A DNA stretch of 30,596 nt from Kiritimatiellia bacterium (GTDB lineage: Bacteria > Verrucomicrobiota > Kiritimatiellia > RFP12 > UBA1067), in contig CAJGDE010000010.1 in NCBI GenBank assembly GCA_904502135.1, forward strand, positions 1 through 30,596, read 5' to 3'. The notes under the pieces were generated by a model. It was not told where the DNA came from. It was given only the letters and a program-made list of their open reading frames with translations, and ran no database searches. Positions 14,860 to 23,056 of this stretch are shown one piece after another. The translations under genes were made by a program, and so were the position numbers. Every line of letters begins with the position of its first letter. Within the stretch, counting starts at the first letter, position 1.

Positions 14860-15537
14860 ATGCTGATGTTTCTTGCTGTTACTCTTGCCGCTGTATCCGT
14901 TTCGGCGCTATCTTGGTATTATCTTAGCGGTATTAAAATAAAAGCAGGGTGGCAGAACGGTCAAAGCCCTTTGGCTAAATGGCTGGATAAGCGTCGCCGC
15001 GACAAGTTCAATCAGCAGCTTCCGGAGGCGTTGGCGACGATGTCCAATGCTCTTAAGGCCGGGTTTTCAATTTCACAGGCTTTTGATTCTGTCGTTGACC
15101 AGGATGAAAATCCGATGAGTGAAGAGTTCGCCATTTTGCAGCAGCAGCTCAGAATCGGCATGAGTTTCGAGTCGGCATTGGAATCCATGAACGAAAGGGT
15201 AGGCTCGGACGATTTGACGCTCGTTACAACAGCTATTTTGATTTCCCGAAAAACAGGCGGCAATGTAACCGAGATTTTTGACAAGATTTCTGATACGATC
15301 CGCGCCCGGATGAAAATCGAGCGTAAAGTCAAATCTCTGACTGCCCAAGGAAGAATGCAGGGTATTGTCGTTTCTCTTATGCCTGTTTTTCTCGGCCTTA
15401 TAATGCTTGTCATAAAGCCTAAAATGATGGTGCCGTTTCTCTTTAGTCCCATAGGGGCGCTTTCTGTTCTTGTAATGATTGCCCTTATTCTGGTGGGCTG
15501 GCTGATCATCAAGAAAATCATTACAATCGATGTTTAA
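14860..15537 (+). CDS. tadB: Tad inner-membrane platform protein, TadB-like
   Basis: The 225-residue product has the T2SSF (GspF-type) fold. An N-terminal helix (1-22) and two C-terminal helices (about 165-220) flank a cytoplasmic helical domain with LPEALATMSNALKAGFSISQAF and GMSFESALESMNERV. ILISRKTGGNVTEIFDKIS is the conserved closing motif of the family. TadB and TadC together form the platform that the CpaF ATPase drives. The length is below the usual 290-320 because the N-terminal membrane region is short. AAAAAAGGA before the ATG serves as ribosome-binding site. No tadC follows: the next gene is an rRNA methyltransferase, so the locus is either split over the genome or partial. Confidence 0.82.
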   Translation: MLMFLAVTLAAVSVSALSWYYLSGIKIKAGWQNGQSPLAKWLDKRRRDKFNQQLPEALATMSNALKAGFSISQAFDSVVDQDENPMSEEFAILQQQLRIGMSFESALESMNERVGSDDLTLVTTAILISRKTGGNVTEIFDKISDTIRARMKIERKVKSLTAQGRMQGIVVSLMPVFLGLIMLVIKPKMMVPFLFSPIGALSVLVMIALILVGWLIIKKIITIDV

Positions 15538-15566
15538 CGGCGTTATCGTAATGAAGGGGGTGTGAG

Positions 15567-16781
15567 GTGACTTCTACTGTTTACATAGCGAAAAATGTTT
15601 ACGGCGGCGATGGCATGGGGCGTTTGGGCGACGGTCGCGTCGTTTTTGTCAAAGGCGCCTGGGCCGGGGAACAGGTTAAAGCCAAGATGGTTCAGGAAAA
15701 GAAAAACTTCGTCAAGGCCGACCTTGTTGAAGTGGTAGAAAGTTCTCCACAAAGAATAGAAGGCGCACCTGAATGTCTTATGCCGGGGTGCGTTTACGCT
15801 ACATTGTCCTATCAGGCGGAATGCGAAGTTAAAGAATCGCAATTACGTGAGATGCTTGAGCGCGCCCGGCTTATCGATGCCGATTTTCCTATAAAAACCT
15901 TTGGGGCAAATAAGCAGGTAAGACCGTTAAACTATCGAAATAAAGCCGTTTACCATTTTGAGAAGACAGACAATTCATGGGTGATTGGATATCGCCGCGA
16001 ACCTCAGCACGATATTATCGACATCAAAGAAGATCCGCTTGCCGTTAAAGAGATTAACGCCAAGCTGCCGGAAATACGTAAAAGCGTTCTTCAGCTTTTG
16101 ACAACAGGACCTCATTCCGTAAGGCGCGATATTCAGCGTTGCGGCAATGTTACAGTGAGATGGTCAGAGAAAACTGGCGTAAAGTGGTGGGTGGGGCAGC
16201 CTCCGAAAGATCTAGTTTTCAGGGAGGTTACAAATTTACTTACATTTGAAGTTCCGGCAGGCGGCTTTTACCAGATGAATCCGCAGGTGGGAGCGCTTTT
16301 GGTCGATTATGTCGTAAAAGAATATTCCAAAGATCCTCGCGATCTTATTGATCTTTATTGCGGCGTCGGAGTTTTCGGATTATCTTGTTTTTCAAAAACA
16401 AAGTCTCCCTTTATTAGAAGTCTTATCGGTGTGGAATCTGGCCACGAGGCGGTCGATTTCGCCAAAAAAAATGCAATGGCGTTGGGGGTGAAAGCTGAAT
16501 TTACGGCTGGGCAGGTTATCAGAAACCTTAACAAGATAACGATAAACGAGACTACAACGGTTATTGTCGATCCTCCGCGAGGAGGGATGGAACGAGGGGT
16601 GCCGGAGTTTCTCGAGCGTTCGAAAGCCGCTAAGATCATTTATGTTTCATGTGATCCGGCAACACTTGTTCGTGATCTGAAAGTTCTTTCAAAATCGTAT
16701 CGTATCGATGATATAGCCTGGTTCAACATGTTCTCCCGCACGGCGCGCTTTGAGACAGTTATCACATTGTTGAAAAAATAA
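15567..16781 (+). CDS. rlmD: RlmD-type 23S rRNA (uracil-C5)-methyltransferase
   Basis: The 404-residue product methylates uracil C5 in rRNA (or tRNA) using S-adenosylmethionine. The start is GTG at 15567, supported by a strong AAGGGGG at 15554-15560. An N-terminal TRAM domain (about 1-55, GGDGMGRLGDGRVVFVKGAWAGE) binds RNA. The SAM domain has DLYCGVGVFGLS, then VDPPRGGM, and the catalytic Cys lies in YVSCDPATLVRDL, all standard for the TrmA/RlmC/RlmD family. The iron-sulfur region (ECLMPGCVYATLSYQAE) retains two of the usual three closely spaced Cys residues, so the cluster may be altered or lost. RlmCD or a related paralogue is possible, so the gene symbol is tentative. Confidence 0.85.
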   Translation: MTSTVYIAKNVYGGDGMGRLGDGRVVFVKGAWAGEQVKAKMVQEKKNFVKADLVEVVESSPQRIEGAPECLMPGCVYATLSYQAECEVKESQLREMLERARLIDADFPIKTFGANKQVRPLNYRNKAVYHFEKTDNSWVIGYRREPQHDIIDIKEDPLAVKEINAKLPEIRKSVLQLLTTGPHSVRRDIQRCGNVTVRWSEKTGVKWWVGQPPKDLVFREVTNLLTFEVPAGGFYQMNPQVGALLVDYVVKEYSKDPRDLIDLYCGVGVFGLSCFSKTKSPFIRSLIGVESGHEAVDFAKKNAMALGVKAEFTAGQVIRNLNKITINETTTVIVDPPRGGMERGVPEFLERSKAAKIIYVSCDPATLVRDLKVLSKSYRIDDIAWFNMFSRTARFETVITLLKK

Positions 16782-16793
16782 GAATCTTGTTTT

Positions 16794-16807
16794 TTAATCT
16801 GGATTAA
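16794..16807. promoter_or_regulatory. Palindrome before a phosphoesterase gene
   Basis: TTAATC-TG-GATTAA is a perfect 6-base dyad with a 2-base centre, 5 bases before the ATG at 16813 and directly after a T-run. It could be an operator. No other clear promoter or ribosome-binding site is seen in this short 31-base gap. Confidence 0.35.
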
Positions 16808-16812
16808 CCATC

Positions 16813-17970
16813 ATGAAAAAGTTGGAAAGACGAAAATTCATCATATCCTCATTAAGCGCATTTGGATCTGTCGTCATGAACGCAAAGAGCTTAGGCCTTT
16901 CTGATAAAACAAGACGAAGCTACAGCGTGGCGATATTGGGAGATACGCATTACGATACCGAGCCTGAAAGCGTCTATCATTCACATTACGACGAAAGCAA
17001 CATATACGCCAAAATTCAGCACGCGGAATTCGCGCGTAACGGTAAGATGTGGCGCGAGCGCTGCCCAAGGCTCTTAAGTTCCAGCGCGAAACTTGCCCGC
17101 GAGCGCAAAACCGATTTCATCCTGCAGCTTGGCGATATCATTCAAGGAGATTGCGACGACGTTCCCACGCATAAGAAAATGCTTGATGACTGCATTAAGA
17201 TGCTTAGAAAGCCTTATCCCGAAGGGATGCCGTTTTTTACCGTTGTCGGAAATCACGATTTTAGAGGCAAGGGCGCAAGAGAGGCGTATTTTGATTTTGC
17301 TCATCCGTTTATGGCGTCGGAAATCGCGAAACTTACAGGTTCTTCGCCTTCCAAGGATGTGCAATACCCCGTCATCTCATTTCGCAACGGACCGGACTTA
17401 TGGATTTTCTGCGATTTTGAGAAATCATCTTTAGATGACATTTGCGACATTATCGACAATGACGCTTCAGCGCGTCATGTTTTTCTTGTAACGCACGGGC
17501 CTTTTACGACATATCCAAGAACATTATCCTACCGTTGGCGTTTAGGCGGCAAAAAGTCACTCCTCAAGCAGCGCAAGCGCCTCTATGACACTCTTTTAAA
17601 GCGCAGGGGAATCGTTCTTTCTGGTCACACGCATTCAACGACCTTTTATCGCCACAAGAATAATCTAGGTTCATTTTGCGAGTTTACTGGAAATAGCGTA
17701 TGGACGGAGAAAACTCCTCTTGACGCAAAGCCCTCAGCGTCTGAGCCTTCAGGTTATATGCCGCCTGATAAACTTTTGGAACGAGTGACTTCAAAAGAAG
17801 ACTTCTTGGGCGAGATTAATTTTTTCAAGCCGTCTTTAGCCGAATATTATGAATCGAAGGCTGCCGGCCATTATAGGCTTAATGTATCGGATAATTTAGT
17901 TGAACTTGAATTTTATCCTTGCGATGATGTTAATGTGGGGCGCGTTTTTAAACTTAAAACTTCATACTAA
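16813..17970 (+). CDS. Exported calcineurin-like metallophosphoesterase
   Basis: The 385-residue product has all five metal-binding blocks of the calcineurin-like phosphoesterase family: D44/H46 in ILGDTHYD, GD in LQLGDIIQGD, GNHD in VVGNHDF, the His in LVTHGPF, and GHTH in LSGHTHSTTFY. The N-terminus reads MKKLERRKFIISSLSAFGSVV, a twin-arginine pattern (RRKFI) with a following hydrophobic stretch, so export in folded form by the Tat system is likely. Substrate is not predictable; nucleotides, phospholipids or sugar phosphates are all possible. The ribosome-binding site is poor. The gene lies 13 bases before a secreted GH127 enzyme, probably co-transcribed with it. Confidence 0.82.
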   Translation: MKKLERRKFIISSLSAFGSVVMNAKSLGLSDKTRRSYSVAILGDTHYDTEPESVYHSHYDESNIYAKIQHAEFARNGKMWRERCPRLLSSSAKLARERKTDFILQLGDIIQGDCDDVPTHKKMLDDCIKMLRKPYPEGMPFFTVVGNHDFRGKGAREAYFDFAHPFMASEIAKLTGSSPSKDVQYPVISFRNGPDLWIFCDFEKSSLDDICDIIDNDASARHVFLVTHGPFTTYPRTLSYRWRLGGKKSLLKQRKRLYDTLLKRRGIVLSGHTHSTTFYRHKNNLGSFCEFTGNSVWTEKTPLDAKPSASEPSGYMPPDKLLERVTSKEDFLGEINFFKPSLAEYYESKAAGHYRLNVSDNLVELEFYPCDDVNVGRVFKLKTSY

Positions 17971-17983
17971 AAAGATATAAAAA

Positions 17984-19852
17984 ATGAAAAAAACACTTAC
18001 TCTATCTCTTTCTTTATTCTTACTTCCATCATTCGCCGACATAGGGGATGTCAAACTTAAAGGCTATCTTGGAGAGCGCCTTGATGCGATGATAAAAAAT
18101 CATGTCATCAGCCGTGATGTTGATTACATAACGGCTCCTTTTTTCGAAAAGACAGAACGTCAGTGGCGTTGGCAGACTGAGTTCTGGGGTAAATGGATGC
18201 ACTCCGCCGTTCCTTATATCGCTTATACCGGAAGCGAAAAATTGAAGTCAAGCGTCGATTACTCAATAGATCGCATACTCTCAACACAGGAGCCTTCTGG
18301 TTATATCGGAAATTATCCAGACGAACTCAGATGCTCGGAAGGGTGGGATGTCTGGGGAATGAAATATACGATGCTTGGTCTCATCCATTATTATGATGCA
18401 TATAAAAATGAAAAAACGCTTAACGCTTGCAAGGCGCTTTGCGATTATGTGATATCGCAATTAGGCCCTGACGGAAAGCGTCGCCGTGAAGTTTGGCAGA
18501 CGGGGAACTGGTCGGGTTATGCAAGTTCATCGATTCTTGAACCTGTAATGTGGCTCTACAACAGGACGAACGAAAAGCGCTATCTCGACTTCGCCCATTT
18601 AATCGTAAAGGGTATGACCGAACCTAAAGCCGGGCCGAGACTCCTTGATTTGGCGTTGAAGGGGATATCTGTAGCAGATCGTAATGGTCACGGAAATGTT
18701 GCAGATAAACATGGCGGTTATGTTTCGAAACACAACCGCTGGAAAGCTTACGAAATGATGAGCTGTTATCAGGGGCTTTTAGAATATGCAAAAGTTACAG
18801 GACGTAAGGATCTCGTTCAGGCTGCGATAAAAACAGGTGAAGACATTATTCGTGAAGAAGTGAATCTTGCAGGCGGGTGCGCGTCAAGCGAAGCGTGGTT
18901 TCATGGCGCAAAAAAACAACATATTCCATATACCCGTTTGCAGGAGACATGCGTTACCACAACTTGGATGCGATTTTGTGAGGCTCTTTATAATGAGACA
19001 GGCGATCTGAAATGGCTTGATCAACTTGAACGAACATTTTACAACGCATATCTTGGAGCTCTTCGTTCGGACGGAGGCGAATTTGAGGCCTACACGCCGC
19101 TTTCAGGCACCCGCTGGCACGGAATGCATCATTGCTTTATGCATACTGATTGCTGCACATCCAATGGTCCACGAGGCTATCTTTGCTATTTGAAAGAGCT
19201 TTTTAAGATAAAAGACGATGTCGCAATTTTTAACTTTTATTCTTCAGCTCTTGCAAAAGGAAAGCTTAGCAATAAAAAAGAAGTCTCCTTTGAGATGTAT
19301 TCTCTTTATCCTCGAAAAAACTATGCTCGCATAGTAAGTCACACTCAGGGCCTTGGCGTAATTCCTCTTTATTTGCGCATTCCTCAATGGAGCGCAAAAA
19401 CGATGATAAAACTTAACGGCAAGGTTTTCTCAGATGTAAAAGCAGGCGAGTATTTTGTCTTATCACACGAGTGGAAGTATGGAGATATCGTTGAAATATA
19501 TTTTGATATGCCTGTTGTCGCACATCGTCTTGATAGATATGTTGCCTTTACAAGAGGGCCAATTTTGCTTGCCAGAGACAGCCGTTTCGCAGACGGAGAC
19601 CTGACGGAACCGTTCAGAAGACGAATTGTAAATGGGGAAAAGATGGACGGCTTTACATCCGTTTGCACTCCATCGGACTCGATTTGGATGGCATTTTCGG
19701 CGACTCTCGATATTGGCTCACATTCTGAAAATCCGGAAGGGGCGCTGCCGTCTACCGTATTTTTCTGTGATTTCGCCTCGGCTGGAAATACCTGGACACG
19801 CAATAATTACTATCGCACATGGTTTCCTATCGAGCTGATGCCGAATGAGTGA
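17984..19852 (+). CDS. Secreted GH127 glycosidase (DUF1680)
   Basis: The 622-residue product belongs to the GH127 family, whose founding members are bifidobacterial beta-L-arabinofuranosidases. The catalytic set can be mapped: ETCVTT supplies E321 and C323, and DCCTSNGPRGYL supplies C390 and C391, matching the zinc-bound Glu and three Cys of HypBA1, where one Cys is the nucleophile. The alpha/alpha-barrel segments TWMRFCEALYNETGDLKWLD and ERTFYNAYLGAL are typical. A beta-sandwich (about 410-560) follows. MKKTLTLSLSLFLLPSFA is a clear Sec signal peptide, cleaved near residue 18. Families near GH127 also act on other furanosides, so arabinose specificity is inferred. No strong ribosome-binding site is visible before the ATG. 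Confidence 0.88.
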   Translation: MKKTLTLSLSLFLLPSFADIGDVKLKGYLGERLDAMIKNHVISRDVDYITAPFFEKTERQWRWQTEFWGKWMHSAVPYIAYTGSEKLKSSVDYSIDRILSTQEPSGYIGNYPDELRCSEGWDVWGMKYTMLGLIHYYDAYKNEKTLNACKALCDYVISQLGPDGKRRREVWQTGNWSGYASSSILEPVMWLYNRTNEKRYLDFAHLIVKGMTEPKAGPRLLDLALKGISVADRNGHGNVADKHGGYVSKHNRWKAYEMMSCYQGLLEYAKVTGRKDLVQAAIKTGEDIIREEVNLAGGCASSEAWFHGAKKQHIPYTRLQETCVTTTWMRFCEALYNETGDLKWLDQLERTFYNAYLGALRSDGGEFEAYTPLSGTRWHGMHHCFMHTDCCTSNGPRGYLCYLKELFKIKDDVAIFNFYSSALAKGKLSNKKEVSFEMYSLYPRKNYARIVSHTQGLGVIPLYLRIPQWSAKTMIKLNGKVFSDVKAGEYFVLSHEWKYGDIVEIYFDMPVVAHRLDRYVAFTRGPILLARDSRFADGDLTEPFRRRIVNGEKMDGFTSVCTPSDSIWMAFSATLDIGSHSENPEGALPSTVFFCDFASAGNTWTRNNYYRTWFPIELMPNE

Positions 19853-19858
19853 TTTATT

Positions 19859-19867
19859 TGGTATAAT
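19859..19867 (+). promoter_or_regulatory. Extended -10 promoter for pyrB
   Basis: TGGTATAAT (hexamer 19862-19867) lies 26 bases before the pyrB ATG at 19894. Between them is AGGAAG (19880-19885), a good ribosome-binding site, so this transcript would carry a short conventional leader. It shows that the same promoter motif serves both leadered and leaderless genes here. Confidence 0.6.
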
Positions 19868-19893
19868 ATCTAACCGTAAAGGAAGTTAATTTT

Positions 19894-20970
19894 ATGGCAA
19901 AACTTACTGATATTAGCTGGAGCGATTTCGAGAAACTTTCTCTCGAAGAGAAAAAGCCTTATTTGTCGCAATCAGACGGCGACGGCATGCCGTATCATAC
20001 TCTGTTTGCGCAGCAGTTTGATAGATCGATACTCGAGCGTCTTTGCAATTTGGCCAATCGGATCCGCTTTATCAACAAGTCGAAAGAGGGGGCTCTTTAT
20101 CTTAAAAGCGTTCTTGCGCACAAAAGGGCCATGCTTTATTTTTCGCAGCCGTCATCACGCACATTCCTCTCTCATTTGGCCGCTTGTCAGATTTTAGGCA
20201 TAACCACAGGTTCCGTACGTGATGCGGCGACGTCATCCGAGTTCAAGGGCGAAAGCCATGAAGATTCCATCAGGACATTTTCCAGTTATTTTGACATGAT
20301 AATCATGCGTAGCCCCGAGAGGGGACTAGCGGAAAAAATGAGCTGGGAATTATCAAACTCATCTCGTCCTATTCCGATTTTAAATGCCGGCTCAGGTAAA
20401 GATCAGCATCCGACACAGGCATTGCTTGACGTTTATACACTCATCAGATCATTCGAGGAAAAGGGCGGTCTTGACGGTAGGACCGTAGTTTTCTGCGGCG
20501 ATCTTCTGCGTGGACGCACTGTAAGGTCACTTTCTTATTTGCTGACAAACTTCTCCAATGTGAAACAGATTTTTGTCGCTCCAAAGGAATTGCAGGTTTC
20601 CGATGACGTCATGCAGATCTTAAAGGAGAAGGGTGTAGAATATGAAATTTCAGATAATTTGAAAGAAGCTACATCTGTTGCAGACGCGGTTTATATGACG
20701 AGAATTCAAGATGAATGGGACAATGCGAAGGGTGAAAGCGCCAAAATTGATACATCAAAATTCAAATTTACCGGTGAAGAACTCTCTCTCTTGAAGCCCG
20801 ACGGCATTATCATGCATCCGCTTCCGCGCAGAGATGAAATTTCAACAGTATGCGACCATGATCCTCGGGCGATGTATTGGCGCCAGATGAGAAACGGAAT
20901 GTGGATACGCGCCGCACTGATCGCATCAACTTTCGGACTTGAAAAATCGATTATGAATTGCGGGTATTGA
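19894..20970 (+). CDS. pyrB: Aspartate carbamoyltransferase, catalytic chain
   Basis: The product catalyses the second step of pyrimidine synthesis, carbamoyl phosphate plus aspartate. YFSQPSSRTF (82-91) is the carbamoyl-phosphate loop (usually F-ExSTRT); SSEFKGESHEDSIR carries the mobile Lys; HPTQALLDVYT and GDLLRGRTVRSL are typical of aspartate rather than ornithine transferases, as is MHPLPRRDEIS near the end. The length of 358 exceeds the usual 305-310; the surplus is mainly an N-terminal extension of about 40 residues and small insertions. No pyrI regulatory chain is adjacent. The start is fixed by AGGAAG 8 bases upstream. Confident on family and fairly confident on the aspartate assignment. 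Confidence 0.9.
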   Translation: MAKLTDISWSDFEKLSLEEKKPYLSQSDGDGMPYHTLFAQQFDRSILERLCNLANRIRFINKSKEGALYLKSVLAHKRAMLYFSQPSSRTFLSHLAACQILGITTGSVRDAATSSEFKGESHEDSIRTFSSYFDMIIMRSPERGLAEKMSWELSNSSRPIPILNAGSGKDQHPTQALLDVYTLIRSFEEKGGLDGRTVVFCGDLLRGRTVRSLSYLLTNFSNVKQIFVAPKELQVSDDVMQILKEKGVEYEISDNLKEATSVADAVYMTRIQDEWDNAKGESAKIDTSKFKFTGEELSLLKPDGIIMHPLPRRDEISTVCDHDPRAMYWRQMRNGMWIRAALIASTFGLEKSIMNCGY

Positions 20971-20971
20971 T

Positions 20972-21448
20972 ATGAAATCTTCTCTTAACCGTGAATTTGC
21001 CTTAAGACATCTATTTGTCACGCTGCTCATGCTGGGCCTTACATTCTGGTTCGGCTATGACGGTTTTATCGGGTATCCGTCTACTCCTGAAGCTCAACTC
21101 TACGAGAAAATAGAGGGCTCAAAAGCGCCCGAAGGATTTGATCTGAAATCCTTTAAAGCTCAAAAGATAAAAACTCAGCATGGTTTTACCTTGTTGACTT
21201 TTCTCGCGTTTCTTGCCGTGGGAGGGCATCTTTGGGCAGTAAAGCGCTTTTCTTTTGAGTTTGATGATGACTCCTACTGTGTCAACGGCAAGAAGCACAA
21301 CTTTAGTGACATCAAAAAAATTGAACGAAAAGAATGGGAAAAGAAGGGGATTATAAAGGTTGACGGTGTTAAATTCGATTCTTGGCATCATGTAGGCGTT
21401 AAAGAATTTGTTGAGATGTTGGACAAAAAATCAAAAGGGGTCTCTTGA
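20972..21448 (+). CDS. Small two-helix membrane protein
   Basis: I do not recognise this 158-residue product. It has two hydrophobic segments (about 12-30 and 70-90) separated by a polar stretch, then a charged C-terminal region (about 93-150) of alternating beta-type sequence (FSFEFDDDSYCVNGKKHNFS, then IIKVDGVKFDSWHHVG) that resembles a bacterial PH-like domain. The ATG follows the pyrB stop by 1 base, and its own stop overlaps the TTG of pgpA, so the three genes form one transcript. The role is unknown; a link to membrane lipid metabolism is possible only from its neighbour. Confidence 0.7.
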   Translation: MKSSLNREFALRHLFVTLLMLGLTFWFGYDGFIGYPSTPEAQLYEKIEGSKAPEGFDLKSFKAQKIKTQHGFTLLTFLAFLAVGGHLWAVKRFSFEFDDDSYCVNGKKHNFSDIKKIERKEWEKKGIIKVDGVKFDSWHHVGVKEFVEMLDKKSKGVS

Positions 21449-21909
21449 GAAAATTTTCACTCTTTATAGCAACCGGCTTTGGTTTGGGTCTTATAGCCCC
21501 TTTTGCGCCCGGCACATTCGGCAGTCTTCCAGGCGTAGCTCTTGCTTACGCGACAACGGCTCTTCCCGTATGGCTGCAAATACCCGTCGTTACGGCGCTT
21601 TCGATTTTAGCGATACCTTTTTGTGAGATAGCCGAACAAACGCTCGGCATAAAGGATGACGGGCGCATAACGGCAGATGAATGGATGCTCTATCCTTTAT
21701 CGCTGTGCGGGATTCCGCTTTTAGATTTACCCTGGTGGTCGATGATTATATTTTTTATCGTAATTCGCACAATCGATATCATAAAGCCGTGGCCGGCAAA
21801 TAAACTTCAATCAATTCCAGGCGGGCGCGGAATAGTCATCGACGACTTTATTGCCAATATTTATTCGCTCGGCATCAACTGGCTTATTTATCTGTCGTTT
21901 TTTAACTGA
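21445..21909 (+). CDS. pgpA: Phosphatidylglycerophosphatase A
   Basis: The 154-residue membrane enzyme dephosphorylates phosphatidylglycerol phosphate in phosphatidylglycerol synthesis. Characteristic segments are ATGFGLGLIAPFAPGTFGSL near the start, DDGRITADEW in the first conserved acidic motif, and RTIDIIKPWPA followed by GGRGIVIDDFIAN, the second acidic motif (DD). Several membrane helices are visible and the length fits PgpA (about 150-170). The start is an unusual TTG at 21445, overlapping the preceding stop (TTGA). It is supported by AAAAGGGG at 21434-21440. The start is unlikely to be upstream because the family's N-terminal motif begins soon after. Confidence 0.93.
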   Translation: MRKFSLFIATGFGLGLIAPFAPGTFGSLPGVALAYATTALPVWLQIPVVTALSILAIPFCEIAEQTLGIKDDGRITADEWMLYPLSLCGIPLLDLPWWSMIIFFIVIRTIDIIKPWPANKLQSIPGGRGIVIDDFIANIYSLGINWLIYLSFFN

Positions 21910-21956
21910 CAAAAGCAGCTAATTAGAATATCAACGGCAAAACGGCCTCAATCAGC

Positions 21957-22005
21957 ACTAATCTGCGAATGTCGCATAATAGAGATTATGTAAACTACGA
22001 TTAGT
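21957..22005. terminator. Nested inverted repeats at a convergent junction
   Basis: Between the + pgpA end and the - gene end at 22001 there are nested dyads: ACTAATC (21957-21963) with GATTAGT (21999-22005), TAATCT (21959-21964) with AGATTA (21983-21988), and GCGA (21965-21968) with TCGC (21972-21975) around ATG. They could fold as a two-way terminator, but there is no strong T-run. The gap otherwise holds nothing I can identify. Confidence 0.35.
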
Positions 22006-23056
22006 TCCGCCCAAAGATGTACCAGTTAGTTACTTGCCCTTTTTTGAACTTAGATATTGCCTCAAAAATTCTGCTCAATTTCTCTGAGTTGTTGACATAG
22101 ATAAAACATGTCTTTGTTTTTGTGTACTTTGATGAATCGGAAAATGAGATTTCTTTTTCCGACAATTTTGGGTCAAGAGAATCCGTGCTCCAATCTTCGT
22201 CAATATAAAGAAGCTTATCTTTTTCTCCAAGAAAGAGCTCAAACGGCTGCAGAAGCCGCTCGGAACGATCTAACCATTTTATAAGCGGCTGAAACGCTCT
22301 ATAATAGATATTTCCGTCTTTGACGCCGTTTATCTTAATGCGATCGGAATCGATCATATGAATGGCATTTGCTAATTGCGTGGCCTCAAAAACGGACAAC
22401 TCCGGCGAAAAAGATAGCTTTACATCTAATATGTTGTTTTTAGACTGTTCCTTGATTTTTATCAAAACTTCAGCAACATTCGTTTTATTAAATTCATACT
22501 CTAAACTTTTCATTGATTCGCCCTTCCATGTTAGAGCGAATGTATGCTGCTTTCCTTTTTGAATATCGTTTTTAGCCAAATAATTTCCATAAACGTCGCC
22601 TTGATTAAAAAGGGCGTCAAAGACCAATGGCGATTGTGGACAGTCGAAAAACGCGAAAAAAGCCTGAGGAGTCGCTTTTTTTGCCAACAATTCCCCCTTC
22701 TCATCTCTTGCGCCGCCCGTATGGACTATTGAAGGCAATTGGTATTTTATACCTTCTTTAAATGTTATAAAATCAGTAATAGCCGGTTTTAACTCAACGA
22801 TGGGACCTACGCTTCTTAAATCGCACTTTGAAAAATCTATCGGACGACCTGATGGAATGCCGGCTTTTTTTATGGCATTTTCAATATCTTCAATAGAATC
22901 GTCAAGAACGAAAAGAGCCTCGTAGGCATGATCAGATTCTTTAGTAATAAAACCAAATTCAACGCATTCCCCTTTTCTCACACCTGAGGCAGATGCTGTA
23001 AAAGTAATGGAATTGGTTGATATTGTTATAGCCGCTAAAATTGAAGTAAATATCAT
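22001..23056 (-). CDS. Exported protein with YdjY-like domain
   Basis: The 351-residue product begins with MIFTSILAAITIS, a short hydrophobic stretch suggesting export. Residues about 20-130 resemble the YdjY domain found in planctomycete and related secreted proteins: VEFGFITKESDHAYEALFVL and then IEDIENAIKKAGIPSG (the domain usually reads HESLLV...IHAALLLAG). The remainder is not familiar; the C-terminal part (about 215-350) may be a second domain. The ATG overlaps the aminotransferase stop (ATGA), so it is the last gene of the minus operon. The function of YdjY domains is not established. Domain assignment is tentative. Confidence 0.6.
   Translation of the reverse strand: MIFTSILAAITISTNSITFTASASGVRKGECVEFGFITKESDHAYEALFVLDDSIEDIENAIKKAGIPSGRPIDFSKCDLRSVGPIVELKPAITDFITFKEGIKYQLPSIVHTGGARDEKGELLAKKATPQAFFAFFDCPQSPLVFDALFNQGDVYGNYLAKNDIQKGKQHTFALTWKGESMKSLEYEFNKTNVAEVLIKIKEQSKNNILDVKLSFSPELSVFEATQLANAIHMIDSDRIKINGVKDGNIYYRAFQPLIKWLDRSERLLQPFELFLGEKDKLLYIDEDWSTDSLDPKLSEKEISFSDSSKYTKTKTCFIYVNNSEKLSRIFEAISKFKKGQVTNWYIFGRN

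Noticed and set aside
19894..20970. Ornithine carbamoyltransferase reading of the pyrB gene
   Set aside because: HPTQALLDVYT, GDLLRGRTVRSL and MHPLPRRDEIS fit aspartate carbamoyltransferase better; the ornithine enzyme has a different C-terminal motif (HCLP).
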